Assembly: GCA_031415695.1 (NCBI GenBank)
Contig: JANOSH010000031.1
Span: 124,001 to 188,000 of the forward strand
Direction: 5' to 3'
DNA length: 64,000 nucleotides
Source: JANOSH01 sp031415695
GTDB taxonomy: Bacteria > Actinomycetota > Acidimicrobiia > Acidimicrobiales > Ilumatobacteraceae
Below, one piece after another: positions 15,158-23,837 of this stretch (position 1 is the stretch's first letter; every line of letters begins with the position of its first letter). Made by a program: the position numbers and the translations under genes. The notes beneath the pieces are model-generated. The model did no database searches and was not told the origin of the DNA. It worked only from the letters and a program-made list of their open reading frames with translations.

Positions 15158-17689
15158 CTAGCGGCTCGAGATGATGCCGGCGAGTTCGAGGATTCGTGTT
15201 GGGGGAAGGTGTTGTTCGGTGATGGTGACACCTAGGTGAGCCAGCGCGTCTTCGATGGCGTTCGTGATTGCCGGGGGAGCGCCGATCATGCCGCCCTCGC
15301 CGACGCCGCGGTAGTTCGCCTCGATAGTTGACAGTGTTTCGATGTGATGTATTTCGATCTCGGGGATTTCCATAGACGTTGGGATCAGGTAATCCATGAA
15401 CGTGCCCGATTGGAAGTTCGCCTCGTTGTCATAGGCAATCTTCTCGTACAGCACCGCACCGATGCCTTGGGCCACCCCGCCACGAATCTGGCCTTCCACG
15501 ATGGCCGGGTTGATGAGTTCGCCACAGTCCTCGACCACGACATAACGAGGGATAGTGACAAACCCGGTTTCGAGGTCGACCTCAACCCAACACACGTGGG
15601 TGGCCATCGACCAGCCGCCCTCGCCGCCGTCGTAGTCGTGGCTCGCCTCCAACGACCCAAGGGCACCTACCTCGGCAAACGACACCGAGATCGACGGAAC
15701 CCCGGCCACATGGATCCGCCCATTGATGATCTCCAAGTCGGCGACATCGGCTTCGAGCAGATCGGTGGCCCGTTCCAGAATCTGGGTCCGTAGCTCACGC
15801 GACGAGAAGGTCACGGCACCCCCAGTCATGGCGCCGGCCCGGCTTCCACCCGTGCCCGACAGGCCGAATGGCGTGACCTTGGTGTTGCCATAGCGCACCC
15901 GTACGTCGGCTGGGGCCACGCCCAACTCATCGGCGGCTACTTGCGCGAACGTTGTTTCGTGGCTCTGGCCATGCGGCATTTGCTGGATGTACACGCTGAC
16001 CGACCCGTCGGATTCCAACACGGTGCGGGCCGGTTCGCCGCCAAGCAAAGCGCCGCCCGACATCACGTGGTCCATGAACCCAGGCGGGCCGGGAGCGGCC
16101 TCGTGATACGTCGCCATGCCGATACCGAGGATGCGCCCTTCGGCTCGGCCCGCCAGTTGCGCAACCCGGAAGCTGTCGAGGTCGGCAACCTCGATGGCCT
16201 TGTCGAGCGTGGTTCTAGCCGACATGCGAATGTCCATCATCGGCCCCGTAATCATCGGGCACGGCAACTCGGCCCTGGTCACCATGTTGCGCAACCTGAT
16301 TGCCTCGGCAGTACTGCCGATCTCGCGAGCGACAATGTCGAGCATGCGCTCGCGGACCCAGGTCTCCATTGCCCAGGGACCTCGATATGGAACGTACGTG
16401 CCCTTGTTCGACGCCACGATCTTGGCGTTGAACTCGAACGCTTTGAGTCGATAGACACCCGGCATCATCACCCGCATGATCTGGGTGAACAACGCCGCGT
16501 TGATCGGCACGCTCGGATACGCGCCCTGATCGAGCACGAGGTCGACCCGGAACGCCAGCACCTCGCCGTCGTTGTTGACCGCCGCCGAAATGCGCATGCG
16601 TTCGTCGCGGGCGTGACCGCCAACGGCTAGGTGCTCGTTGCGGTCCTCGATCCATTTGATCGACCGGCCCAGCTTCATCGATGCCGCGGCGACTGCGATT
16701 TCCTCGCGTCCGAACACGGCCTTAGCACCAAACGCTCCGCCGATGTCTTGGGCTTCTACCTCAGGAAGACCGCGGCCATCTTTGGCGATGAGGCCCACGA
16801 AGCTGCGCATCATGTGCGGCAGCAGCGACTTGTCTTTCCTGACGAGGTATTTCATCCCCGAATTGTCGGATCCTTTCATCGCGGCCTTGTTGGCTCCGGC
16901 GAAAGCCTTGGCACCGGATACGAAACGCTTGAGCTTTGAGCGGTTTTGTAGCAGCCATTTGAGCGACGCCGGCACTGTTTGCCTGCCGGTGACGAGCCCG
17001 AGGTACCACTTCATGGCGTGGGTGTTTTGTGTGGCCGAATGGAATGTGAGTTCCTTCGTTGTTGAATCGAACTCTGCCACGCATCCGCGGGTTTCCATTG
17101 GCTGATTCGAATGACGATGACAGTCGAACGTGTGGGTGATGACCCGATCGGCCGACGCGAAAACTGCGTCGACGTCGCCGTAGCGCCGGGTGCTATTGAA
17201 CATCACGTTGCCGTCGGCTTTGTCCCACAGTTGCGGCGATGTCGGCTTGAGCGCCTGGTCGATGGTGGCGACCGAGCCGAGCGTCTCGTATTCGACGTCG
17301 ATGAGTTGCAGGGCGTCCTCGGCGATATACCGAGACGTAGCCAACACAAGTGCCACCGGGTCGCCGACCATGCGCACCTTGTTTGTCGCCAACGCCCAGA
17401 AATACGGCGTGTACAACCCGTTCACCGCCAGCGGGCTCAGAAGCGGGTTGGTGTACTTCGCCATCTCGTCGCCAGTGATGATGTCGTGCACACCCGGCAG
17501 TTGCTGGGCGGCGGTGACGTCGATTGCCTTGATGCGGGCATGCGGGTACGGGCTGCGCAAGAACGCGGCGTGCAGCATATTGGGCACGGTGAGATCGGCA
17601 ATGAAGCGGCCCTTACCGCTGAGTAGCCGCTCGTCTTCCACGCGGGTAACGCTGGTACCGACGTAGCGGCCGGCGATGCTCTGCCTCAT
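15158..17689 (-). CDS. xanthine dehydrogenase/aldehyde oxidase-family molybdopterin-binding large subunit
   Basis: From the ATG at 17689 (MRQSIAGRYVGTSVTRVEDE) the protein is 843 residues. It has the N-terminal domain of the large subunit (ERLLSGKGRFIADL), the molybdopterin-binding blocks (AQDIGGAFGAK and SGTGGSRAGAM) and the catalytic-glutamate motif GVGEGGMIGAP near the C-terminus. The enzyme hydroxylates an aldehyde, purine or other heterocycle with water at a Mo centre. The active-site loop reads TYVPYRGPW rather than the AYxCSFR of true CO dehydrogenase, so CO is not the likely substrate. The gene is last in a three-subunit operon (FAD, Fe-S, Mo) joined by ATGA overlaps. Confidence 0.9.
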   Translation of the reverse strand: MRQSIAGRYVGTSVTRVEDERLLSGKGRFIADLTVPNMLHAAFLRSPYPHARIKAIDVTAAQQLPGVHDIITGDEMAKYTNPLLSPLAVNGLYTPYFWALATNKVRMVGDPVALVLATSRYIAEDALQLIDVEYETLGSVATIDQALKPTSPQLWDKADGNVMFNSTRRYGDVDAVFASADRVITHTFDCHRHSNQPMETRGCVAEFDSTTKELTFHSATQNTHAMKWYLGLVTGRQTVPASLKWLLQNRSKLKRFVSGAKAFAGANKAAMKGSDNSGMKYLVRKDKSLLPHMMRSFVGLIAKDGRGLPEVEAQDIGGAFGAKAVFGREEIAVAAASMKLGRSIKWIEDRNEHLAVGGHARDERMRISAAVNNDGEVLAFRVDLVLDQGAYPSVPINAALFTQIMRVMMPGVYRLKAFEFNAKIVASNKGTYVPYRGPWAMETWVRERMLDIVAREIGSTAEAIRLRNMVTRAELPCPMITGPMMDIRMSARTTLDKAIEVADLDSFRVAQLAGRAEGRILGIGMATYHEAAPGPPGFMDHVMSGGALLGGEPARTVLESDGSVSVYIQQMPHGQSHETTFAQVAADELGVAPADVRVRYGNTKVTPFGLSGTGGSRAGAMTGGAVTFSSRELRTQILERATDLLEADVADLEIINGRIHVAGVPSISVSFAEVGALGSLEASHDYDGGEGGWSMATHVCWVEVDLETGFVTIPRYVVVEDCGELINPAIVEGQIRGGVAQGIGAVLYEKIAYDNEANFQSGTFMDYLIPTSMEIPEIEIHHIETLSTIEANYRGVGEGGMIGAPPAITNAIEDALAHLGVTITEQHLPPTRILELAGIISSR

Positions 17690-18189
17690 GATCGGGCTTC
17701 CCCAAACTTGCGTACAGCGACTTGCACACTGTCGATGATTGAGTGGTAGCCGGTGCAGCGACACAGGTTGCCCGACAGTTCCTCGCGGATCTCGTCACGT
17801 GTTGGAGCCGGGTTGTTTTCCAACAACACCTTGGTTGTAATCAAGAACCCTGGAGCGCAGAACGCGCATTGGAAACCGTGAGCCTCACGAAACGCTTCCT
17901 GCAACGGTGACAGCGAACCATCGGCGCTGGCCAGGCCTTCGATAGTGGTGATCGACGCGCCGTCGGCTTGCACAGCGAGGAGCAAACACGAACGAACGAC
18001 ACGGCCGTCGAACTCGATCGTGCATGCCCCGCAGACACCGTGTTCGCAACCAAGGTGGGTGCCGGTGAGACCGAGGTCGTCGCGGATGAAGTCGGCGAGC
18101 GTGCGGCGAGTCTCGACCTCGGTCGCAACCTGTGCACCGTTCACAGTGAGCGACACGCCGATACGCCCACCCGGTTCGATCATGGTCAT
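17686..18189 (-). CDS. (2Fe-2S)-binding small subunit of molybdenum hydroxylase
   Basis: Starting at the ATG at 18189, which overlaps the previous stop by four bases, the protein is 167 residues. It carries two [2Fe-2S] clusters: the plant-ferredoxin-type motif CEHGVCGAC and the C-terminal CAFC...CRCTG motif. It passes electrons between the molybdenum subunit and the FAD subunit. It ends ATGA-overlapped with the large subunit. The longer upstream frame has no family similarity and overlaps the FAD-subunit gene. Confidence 0.93.
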   Translation of the reverse strand: MTMIEPGGRIGVSLTVNGAQVATEVETRRTLADFIRDDLGLTGTHLGCEHGVCGACTIEFDGRVVRSCLLLAVQADGASITTIEGLASADGSLSPLQEAFREAHGFQCAFCAPGFLITTKVLLENNPAPTRDEIREELSGNLCRCTGYHSIIDSVQVAVRKFGEARS

Positions 18190-19070
18190 GCGATGGTCCT
18201 GTCGTTGTGCGAGGCGTTTGTAACTGCTTCGTCGAGCGCTCGGCGGGTGAGCACGCCCGCGAGATGCTTGCGGTAGGCGCGTGAACCGTGGTTGTCGTCG
18301 GGCGGATCGAGATAGTCGGCAACGATTGTCGATGCGACGGCGAACGCATCGGCCGAGGGTGATCGGCGCAACAGCGATGTCTCGGCATCGGCCACACGAA
18401 TCGGCGTCGATGCCACGCCGAAGAACGACAGAGCGCAGGCGTCCACGGTCCCGTCGGCGGCGAGTTGAATTGCCGCCGCCAAACCCACGAGCGCGTAGTC
18501 GCCGTGGCGTCGTGACAATTCCACGACAGCGGCTCCTGTTCGCCGCGGCCAAGCGGGGAACCGGACCTCAGTCAGCATCTCGTCGCCGTCAAGCGCGCTA
18601 GACAGGTAACCGGTAAAGAAGTCGGCCGCATCGATGGTGCGTTCGCCTCGTACCGAGCGGGCGACGAATATGGCCCCAGCGGCCAAGGCAACGGCAGGTA
18701 GCTCGGCGGCTGGGTCGGCGTGGGCCAAGCTGCCGCACACCGTGCCTCGGTTACGGATGGCCCTATGCCCGATGTGGCACATGGCCTTGGACATGAGGGG
18801 AGCCGCCGACGCAACTATCGATGAATCCTCGACGTCGGCATGACGCGCGAGCGCACCAATAGCTACGCCACCATCGACCTCGCGGATGTAGTTCAGTTCG
18901 CTGAGGTGTCCAATGTCGATGATGTGTTCGGGTTGGCCAAGCCGCAAGGCCATCAACGGCACAAGGCTCTGTCCACCGGCGAGGATTTTGGCGTCGTTAC
19001 ATTTCGCGAGGATGGCGAGCGCCTCATCGACCGACTCGGGGCGATGGTAGGTGAACGGTGATGGCTTCAT
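18186..19070 (-). CDS. FAD-binding medium subunit of molybdenum hydroxylase
   Basis: From the ATG at 19070 (MKPSPFTYHRPESVDEALA) the protein is 294 residues. It has the CO dehydrogenase flavoprotein-like FAD domain: the AGGQSLVPLMALR pyrophosphate loop, the IGHRAIRNRGTVCGSLAHADP block that wraps FAD, and a C-terminal CO_deh_flav_C domain. It takes electrons from the Fe-S subunit and hands them on to an acceptor. It is the first gene of the operon. A longer start at 19151 would collide with the divergent gene and lacks family support. Confidence 0.9.
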   Translation of the reverse strand: MKPSPFTYHRPESVDEALAILAKCNDAKILAGGQSLVPLMALRLGQPEHIIDIGHLSELNYIREVDGGVAIGALARHADVEDSSIVASAAPLMSKAMCHIGHRAIRNRGTVCGSLAHADPAAELPAVALAAGAIFVARSVRGERTIDAADFFTGYLSSALDGDEMLTEVRFPAWPRRTGAAVVELSRRHGDYALVGLAAAIQLAADGTVDACALSFFGVASTPIRVADAETSLLRRSPSADAFAVASTIVADYLDPPDDNHGSRAYRKHLAGVLTRRALDEAVTNASHNDRTIA

Positions 19071-19144
19071 GACAAAAGCATCATGGCAGACCAATGATCT
19101 CGCAGCGTCGGCGGTACGATCACGTGGTGACTTTCGCCCCGCCA

Positions 19145-19519
19145 ATGACACTCACGCGGCTAGCGGTGAACATTGCGGCAGAACCGGCTGACGAATCGAA
19201 GTGGCGGCTGCTTTTGGGGTTCCTCGATGAGTACCAGCAGTCTGCTGGTCGCGACCGGTTACTTCTTATCGCCGCCGAACCTGCGGCCGCGGGTGACCGT
19301 CGGTGGGATGTCATGCTGGCTGCCGTCGCCGAGCACTTGGCCTACCAAGCCGACAGCGCGGCTCCGGCATGGGTACGCGGCGAGGGCCGAGAGTGGCTAG
19401 GACGTATCTGGTGGGTTGTGCCTCTGGCGTCGGCGCGGCCGTGGGCGTTAGCGCATTCCCCGGCGTCGTTCCGTCGGCGAGGAATTTTTCTACACCCCGA
19501 CGATTTGGCCGTAGCGTGA
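19145..19519 (+). CDS. putative antitoxin partner of nucleotidyltransferase-like toxin
   Basis: The protein (about 124 residues from the ATG at 19145; a GTG at 19127 is also possible) has no named domain that I can assign with certainty. It resembles a small actinobacterial family found directly upstream of DUF6036-type nucleotidyltransferases: ESKWRLLLGFLDEYQ, then RWDVMLAAVAEHLAYQ, then SFRRRGIFLHPDDL. Its stop overlaps the next start (GTGA). This pairing is why I call it a toxin-antitoxin partner; the direction of toxicity is unproven. The start lies 75 bases from the divergent molybdenum-enzyme operon. Confidence 0.6.
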   Translation: MTLTRLAVNIAAEPADESKWRLLLGFLDEYQQSAGRDRLLLIAAEPAAAGDRRWDVMLAAVAEHLAYQADSAAPAWVRGEGREWLGRIWWVVPLASARPWALAHSPASFRRRGIFLHPDDLAVA

Positions 19520-20031
19520 GTGACGAACCGCTGCTGACAGTCGACGCGCTGAGAGAGGCTTTCACGGCGCTAGATCGCCGACTTCGACGCCTCCATCTCA
19601 CCGCCGACATTTTTGTCTTCGGCGGTGCTGCAATGGTTCTCGGATTCGACGCTCGTCCTGCCACACGCGACGTCGATGCAGTGTGGCACCCTCATACGGC
19701 GGTTCTCCAAGAAGCGTGGGCTGTTGCCGACGATCTCGGGCTCCCGCGATCCTGGCTCAACGATCAAGCAAGCGCCTATCTCCCCTCGGGACCCCGATCC
19801 GGTGACGCCGTCGCGTTCGGTGGTTCCGCGCTGAGGATCACGCTTGCATCGGCTGAGCTGCTGTTGGCGATGAAGGCGCGGGCCTCGCGACGAGGCGATC
19901 TCACCGACATTCGGCTATTGAGCGCTCACCTTGGCCTCGACACTGCTGCGGCGGTGATTGCGCACGCTGAATCGATATTCGATGAACCATTAGGGGACCG
20001 TCAACGAATGGCTATCGAGGACCTTTTTTGA
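19516..20031 (+). CDS. DUF6036/AbiEii-like nucleotidyltransferase-fold protein (putative toxin)
   Basis: From the GTG at 19516 the protein is 171 residues. The N-terminal part has the minimal nucleotidyltransferase pattern: a glycine turn FVFGGAAMVLG followed by ATRDVDAVW, where the Asp pair would bind metal. A later LASAELLLAMKARASRRGDLTDIRLL block matches the KxxR...D helix common in AbiEii-like and DUF6036 proteins. Such enzymes add nucleotides to tRNA or protein, and several act as toxins. It is four-base coupled to the preceding small gene. Confidence 0.7.
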   Translation: MSDEPLLTVDALREAFTALDRRLRRLHLTADIFVFGGAAMVLGFDARPATRDVDAVWHPHTAVLQEAWAVADDLGLPRSWLNDQASAYLPSGPRSGDAVAFGGSALRITLASAELLLAMKARASRRGDLTDIRLLSAHLGLDTAAAVIAHAESIFDEPLGDRQRMAIEDLF

Positions 20032-20040
20032 TGCGCAAGA

Positions 20041-21081
20041 CTACTCGGCCCAGGCTTTGACCTGTTCGAAGATCTTCAGAGGCTCCTCGCCAACCACGTG
20101 GATGTTCAGATAGCTCACCCCGACCTCCTTGTACACCGCAATGCGGTCGCGCACATGGCCGGGGTCGCCGCACAACGTTGCCAGATCGACGTACTCGTCG
20201 GGCACCTTGGCGAAAGCTTCGGCCCGTTTGCCCGATAGGAACAGATCCTGGATCTCCTTGGCTTCGTCGACCCAGCCGTAGCGTTGGAACAACTCGTTGT
20301 AGAAGTTCTTATCTCGTGCGCCCATGCCCCCAACATAGAACCCGACGTTGGCGCGCGTCGCCTCTCGCGCCTGCTGAACGTCGGGCCCATTTCCCAACGC
20401 CACTGTGCCGCCAGCCATGATGTGTAGGGGTGCAAGGTCGGGGCTGCGTTTAGCTGCACCTGCCTGCAGCGCATCGCCCCACACCTGGTTGAACCGGTCG
20501 GGCACAAAATGAATGGGCTGCCAACCGAACGCCATTTCGGCGGCCAGCTCGACGTTCTTGGGTCCAATGGCTGCGATCCAGATGGGGATGTCTTCACGCA
20601 ACGGCTTGGCCGCCAACTTGAGCGGCTTGCCCAACCCCGAGCCTCCCCGTTCTGGCGACAACGGCAACTGGATGGTCTTGCCCTCGTACGACAGAGGCTC
20701 GCGTGACCACACTTTGCGGCACACCTCGATCGTTTCGCGGGTGCGCTGCAATGGCTTGTCGAACGGCACTCCATGCCAACCTTCTATGACCTGTGGGCCC
20801 GACGATCCGAGCCCAAGGTGGAAACGGCCACCTGACAGTGCATCGATTGTCGCTGCCGTCTGGGCGATAAGCGCTGGCGTGCGTGAGTACACCGGGATGA
20901 TGCCGGTCATGAGTTCCAATGTGGTGGTTTGGCCTGCGAGGTAGGCGAGCGACGACACCAGGTCGTACCCGTAAATCTCGCCGCCCCAAACGAGGTCGAC
21001 TCCCGCCGATTCGAGGTCTTTGGCCTGACGGGCGAAAGCGACTGGGTCGCCGTTGAATCCAAGTGTTGTCGAGATCTTCAT
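20041..21081 (-). CDS. LLM-class F420-dependent oxidoreductase
   Basis: The 346-residue protein is a bacterial luciferase-like TIM barrel. Visible family features are the N-terminal AKDLESAGVDLVWGGE, TLELMTGIIPVYSRTPALIA, the GRFHLGLGSSG loop that holds the cofactor phosphate, and WIAAIGPKNVELAAEMAFGW. In actinobacteria these proteins mostly use coenzyme F420 to transfer hydride. It looks like the TIGR03617 (MSMEG_2256) subgroup, by recall only. The substrate is unknown. It ends nine bases from the convergent toxin gene and is followed upstream by the MoaD-like gene. Confidence 0.87.
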   Translation of the reverse strand: MKISTTLGFNGDPVAFARQAKDLESAGVDLVWGGEIYGYDLVSSLAYLAGQTTTLELMTGIIPVYSRTPALIAQTAATIDALSGGRFHLGLGSSGPQVIEGWHGVPFDKPLQRTRETIEVCRKVWSREPLSYEGKTIQLPLSPERGGSGLGKPLKLAAKPLREDIPIWIAAIGPKNVELAAEMAFGWQPIHFVPDRFNQVWGDALQAGAAKRSPDLAPLHIMAGGTVALGNGPDVQQAREATRANVGFYVGGMGARDKNFYNELFQRYGWVDEAKEIQDLFLSGKRAEAFAKVPDEYVDLATLCGDPGHVRDRIAVYKEVGVSYLNIHVVGEEPLKIFEQVKAWAE

Positions 21082-21124
21082 GCCCGGAGTCTTTCGCGAC
21101 GCACGAGAAAACGTGCGACTGGCG

Positions 21125-21385
21125 CTAGCCGCCGGACAACGCCTGCATCAGCGTGACTTCGTCAGCCGCTGACACCGCCGTGTCGAGATCACGGGCCATG
21201 TCGTTGTTGATAAAAACCCGCATATGTTGGCGTAGGCGGCCCTGCTCATCGACAACCCGAAAGCGTAAACCGGGGAACTGGCGGTCGAGATCGAGCAGGA
21301 TCTGATCAATAGTTGCGCCCGCCGCTGTGACGTTCGCAGCGTCGGCGGTGTACGACCGCAACGGTGTGGGAATGCGAACGTTCAT
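21125..21385 (-). CDS. MoaD/ThiS-family ubiquitin-like sulfur carrier
   Basis: The 86-residue protein has a beta-grasp pattern and ends in the diagnostic Gly-Gly (MQALSGG). That terminus is adenylated and thiocarboxylated by a MoeB-like enzyme so the protein can donate sulfur, for example to molybdopterin or a cysteine route. No MoeB or MoaE gene is in the window. The ATG overlaps the stop of the BNR-repeat gene by four bases, so the two are translationally coupled. The link could be indirect with the molybdenum hydroxylases nearby, but that is only inference. Confidence 0.85.
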   Translation of the reverse strand: MNVRIPTPLRSYTADAANVTAAGATIDQILLDLDRQFPGLRFRVVDEQGRLRQHMRVFINNDMARDLDTAVSAADEVTLMQALSGG

Positions 21386-22503
21386 TGCAGGTCGGCGAAT
21401 TCAACCGAGTAGATCTCGGGGAGGTGAGCGGCGATACATGCCCAGGTGACGCCCTCGTCGGTGCTGGCCCACACCTCGCCGCTGGTGGTTCCGAAGTACA
21501 CCCCCACCGAGTCGGCGTTGTCGACGGTCATGGCTTGGCGTTTCACCGTGAACCAGGCGGCCCGAGGTAGTCCCGTGTCGCCTCGCGTCCATGATTCACC
21601 CGCATCTCGGGTGACGTAGACACCAGGTCGTCCGTCGGGGCTGGTACGCGGCCAAACATCGGTGCCATCCATAGGGAACACCCACGCGGTGTCTGGTTCA
21701 CGAGGATGCAGCTCGATGGGAAAGCCGATATCGCCCACGTCGGCTGGCATGTTGTTACCAACGCGTACCCAGCGAGCGTCGGCGCGGTCCATCCGGTAGA
21801 TGCCGCAGTGGTTTTGTTGGTACAGCCGGTCGGGCTGCAGCGGATGGAGTCGCAAACAATGCGGATCGTGACCAAACTCGGGGTACGGGTCGGGGAAGAA
21901 ACCGGCTTCACAACCAGCATTGAGGGGCACCCAATTGCGGCCCGCATCGGTGGATTCGAATACACCGCCAGCCGACAGACCCAGGTAGAGATGATCGGCA
22001 TCGCGGGGGTCGACGTTGATGGAATGCAACATAGAACCGTCGGGCGTGTTTTGCTCGGGCCACTCGGCCCAGGTGGCCCACATCGGGTGGTCGTTCCAGC
22101 CGTCGACTGTGGTCCACGTGTCGCCGCCATCGTCGCTGCTGAACAGCCCCTGGGGTGAACCTCCGGCGTACCAGCGGCCGGGCTGGTCGGCGTGGCCTGG
22201 TGTGAGCCAGAAGACCGATTTGAGCGAGCGGCCAAGCGCCTCACCCGTTCGAAACGCAGGGGGTTTGGTTGCTTCGGTCCAGGTAGCACCGAGGTTGTCG
22301 GAATGAAAGACGGTGGGGCCGAGGTGTCCGGTACTGATGGCGAGCACGAGTCGTTGCCGATTACGGGGGTCGAGCATCACATGCTGGGCAATGTGCCCAA
22401 GGAAGTGCGGTTCGCTAACCGCCCACGATGTGCGATGTGCAGTGCCCGACACGATGAACACACCTTTTCGAGTGCCAACAAGCAGCGTTGTCATGCCAGT
22501 CAT
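21382..22503 (-). CDS. BNR/sialidase-type beta-propeller repeat protein
   Basis: The 373-residue protein is built of BNR (Asp-box) repeats. SxDxGxTW-type motifs are seen as SDNLGATWTE, SSDDGGDTWTT, STDAGRNWV, TRDAGESWTRG and STDEGVTWA, a six- or seven-blade propeller. It lacks a signal peptide and the arginine triad of true sialidases cannot be confirmed, so a cytoplasmic binding or unknown catalytic role is likely. It is coupled to the MoaD-like gene by ATGA overlap, a pairing I believe recurs in actinobacteria. Confidence 0.8.
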   Translation of the reverse strand: MTGMTTLLVGTRKGVFIVSGTAHRTSWAVSEPHFLGHIAQHVMLDPRNRQRLVLAISTGHLGPTVFHSDNLGATWTEATKPPAFRTGEALGRSLKSVFWLTPGHADQPGRWYAGGSPQGLFSSDDGGDTWTTVDGWNDHPMWATWAEWPEQNTPDGSMLHSINVDPRDADHLYLGLSAGGVFESTDAGRNWVPLNAGCEAGFFPDPYPEFGHDPHCLRLHPLQPDRLYQQNHCGIYRMDRADARWVRVGNNMPADVGDIGFPIELHPREPDTAWVFPMDGTDVWPRTSPDGRPGVYVTRDAGESWTRGDTGLPRAAWFTVKRQAMTVDNADSVGVYFGTTSGEVWASTDEGVTWACIAAHLPEIYSVEFADLQ

Positions 22504-22515
22504 TCTTCCAGATGG

Positions 22516-23400
22516 TCAGTGGCTTATTTGCTGGACCGCTCCGACGAGGTGGTGGAGCTGCGTCATGGCGCTTACTGCGGCTGTGGATACTGCGCAGCCC
22601 AGCGGCAGGCGCCGTCGTGCCGCACCACTTGTCGCCGGTTGTAGCAAGGCCTCGACTCGGCCAAGCAGCGAGTCGCTGCGCAGTCCAAGGAACGCCGCCT
22701 CATTGTGGTCGGTTGCCGCCAAGGCCGCTTTGCCAAGCGCGGATGCCATAAGGCCCCGATCGCCAAGTTCTTGAGCTGCGACTTCGTCGGCCCATCGTTC
22801 GATGGTCCACAACAAACGCCGTACGAGGGGTCGTAGGGGAGGTAGAAGACCCTCTACCGTGCGACCGAAAAGAAGGTAGCGATGATGGGCTAGGCGAAGA
22901 TGCGCAGACTCGTGGGCGAAAAGTGCACGCTGCTCATCGCACGTAAGCGCGGCGAGCATCCCGGTGGATACGACGATGTGGCCGCCACGAGAGTGCCGAT
23001 TCCTGCCCGGCACCGCGAACGCATACGCCGCCGCGCTCTCCTCGATATCTACTGTCGATCGGCCGAGCGATTCCGCGAGCCAAATTCTACGGATGCGACT
23101 GGCCACAACACCGGAACGGACGCCGACAGCGATCACTAAACCGAGCAAGGTCGCACCGGCGACAGGGCGATGGTCCGCCGAATGGCCCAGCATCCTTTGG
23201 CACCAGAGCGCATGCTCGACCGGGATCATCCAGGCCACAGCAACCAATGAGACCGCTAGGACGACGGCGGCACTCACGAGACCGAGCGTGACCGCCAGCG
23301 ATCGGGCGGCAATGTCGGGGCGCGCCGACAGTGAACACGCCCACACGACGACTAGCGATGCCAGCGCAAATGCAGCTGGCAGAACGGGCATGAGCATCAT
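22516..23400 (-). CDS. M56-family (BlaR1-like) membrane metalloprotease
   Basis: From the ATG at 23400 the protein is 294 residues with N-terminal membrane helices, a zinc-protease motif HESAH (HExxH) and a downstream ERWADE that provides the third zinc ligand. It matches M56/M48-type proteases that partner BlaI repressors. It lacks a penicillin-sensor domain, so it is not a beta-lactam receptor. It most likely cleaves BlaI when a signal arrives. Start and BlaI stop overlap (ATGA). The C-terminal helix region (LGCAVSTAAVSAM) may re-enter the membrane. Confidence 0.85.
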   Translation of the reverse strand: MMLMPVLPAAFALASLVVVWACSLSARPDIAARSLAVTLGLVSAAVVLAVSLVAVAWMIPVEHALWCQRMLGHSADHRPVAGATLLGLVIAVGVRSGVVASRIRRIWLAESLGRSTVDIEESAAAYAFAVPGRNRHSRGGHIVVSTGMLAALTCDEQRALFAHESAHLRLAHHRYLLFGRTVEGLLPPLRPLVRRLLWTIERWADEVAAQELGDRGLMASALGKAALAATDHNEAAFLGLRSDSLLGRVEALLQPATSGAARRRLPLGCAVSTAAVSAMTQLHHLVGAVQQISH

Positions 23401-23780
23401 GTCGTTGCGTTGCGTTGCAGCAGCAACCGAAGCGCAGCGGCGTCGGTTTCGTTGAGGGAACTCACGAAACGTGTCAGCGCCAGGTCCTGATCGGAGGCGG
23501 ATTCGAGTGCGGCGCGCATCTTGCCTGCAATCCATTCGGCCTCGTTGGTCGTGGCGGTGTAGCGGTGCGCCTTGCCCTCGCGCAGACGTGTGAGTTGCCC
23601 TTTTCGCCAGAGCCGAGTGAGAACAGTGAGGGCCGTTGTGTAGGCCACTTCACCCTTGAGTCCATCGGTAGCCTCGGCCGGTGTAAGCCCGCAAGCCGAC
23701 GTCCACACTATGCGCATCAGACATGTTTCGAGTTCACCCATGGCTCGGCGAGGTCGAGCCTCGGGGATGTCTGGTGCCAC
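23397..23780 (-). CDS. BlaI/MecI/CopY-family winged-helix repressor
   Basis: The 127-residue protein has the winged-helix domain of BlaI (residues about 13-80: MGELETCLMRIVWTS, then AYTTALTVLTRLWRKGQLTR) and a dimerisation tail. BlaI proteins bind palindromes and are cleaved by an M56 protease, which is encoded next in the same operon. The divergent gene is a CopC-CopD fusion, so this pair probably controls copper handling, as CopY does in firmicutes. That assignment is inference. No CxCxxxxCxC metal hook of CopY is present. Confidence 0.88.
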   Translation of the reverse strand: MAPDIPEARPRRAMGELETCLMRIVWTSACGLTPAEATDGLKGEVAYTTALTVLTRLWRKGQLTRLREGKAHRYTATTNEAEWIAGKMRAALESASDQDLALTRFVSSLNETDAAALRLLLQRNATT

Positions 23781-23790
23781 GGGGCAAGGT

Positions 23791-23808
23791 TACTAGATAG
23801 ATGTACTA
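23791..23808. promoter_or_regulatory. candidate BlaI-site repeat in blaI-copCD intergenic region
   Basis: TACTA occurs twice with a 13-base period in the short divergent spacer. BlaI-type operators are TAC/GTA-rich, so this is a candidate binding site, but it is a direct repeat rather than a palindrome. Confidence 0.25.
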
Positions 23809-23837
23809 CTCACTGTCGGAGTTGGTAATGTCCGATC

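Noticed and set aside
15158..17689. Aerobic CO dehydrogenase large subunit
   Set aside because: The loop lacks the AYxCSFR signature, so the general molybdenum hydroxylase call is safer.
21382..22503. True exo-sialidase
   Set aside because: BNR motifs alone do not show activity; there is no signal peptide and the arginine triad could not be confirmed.
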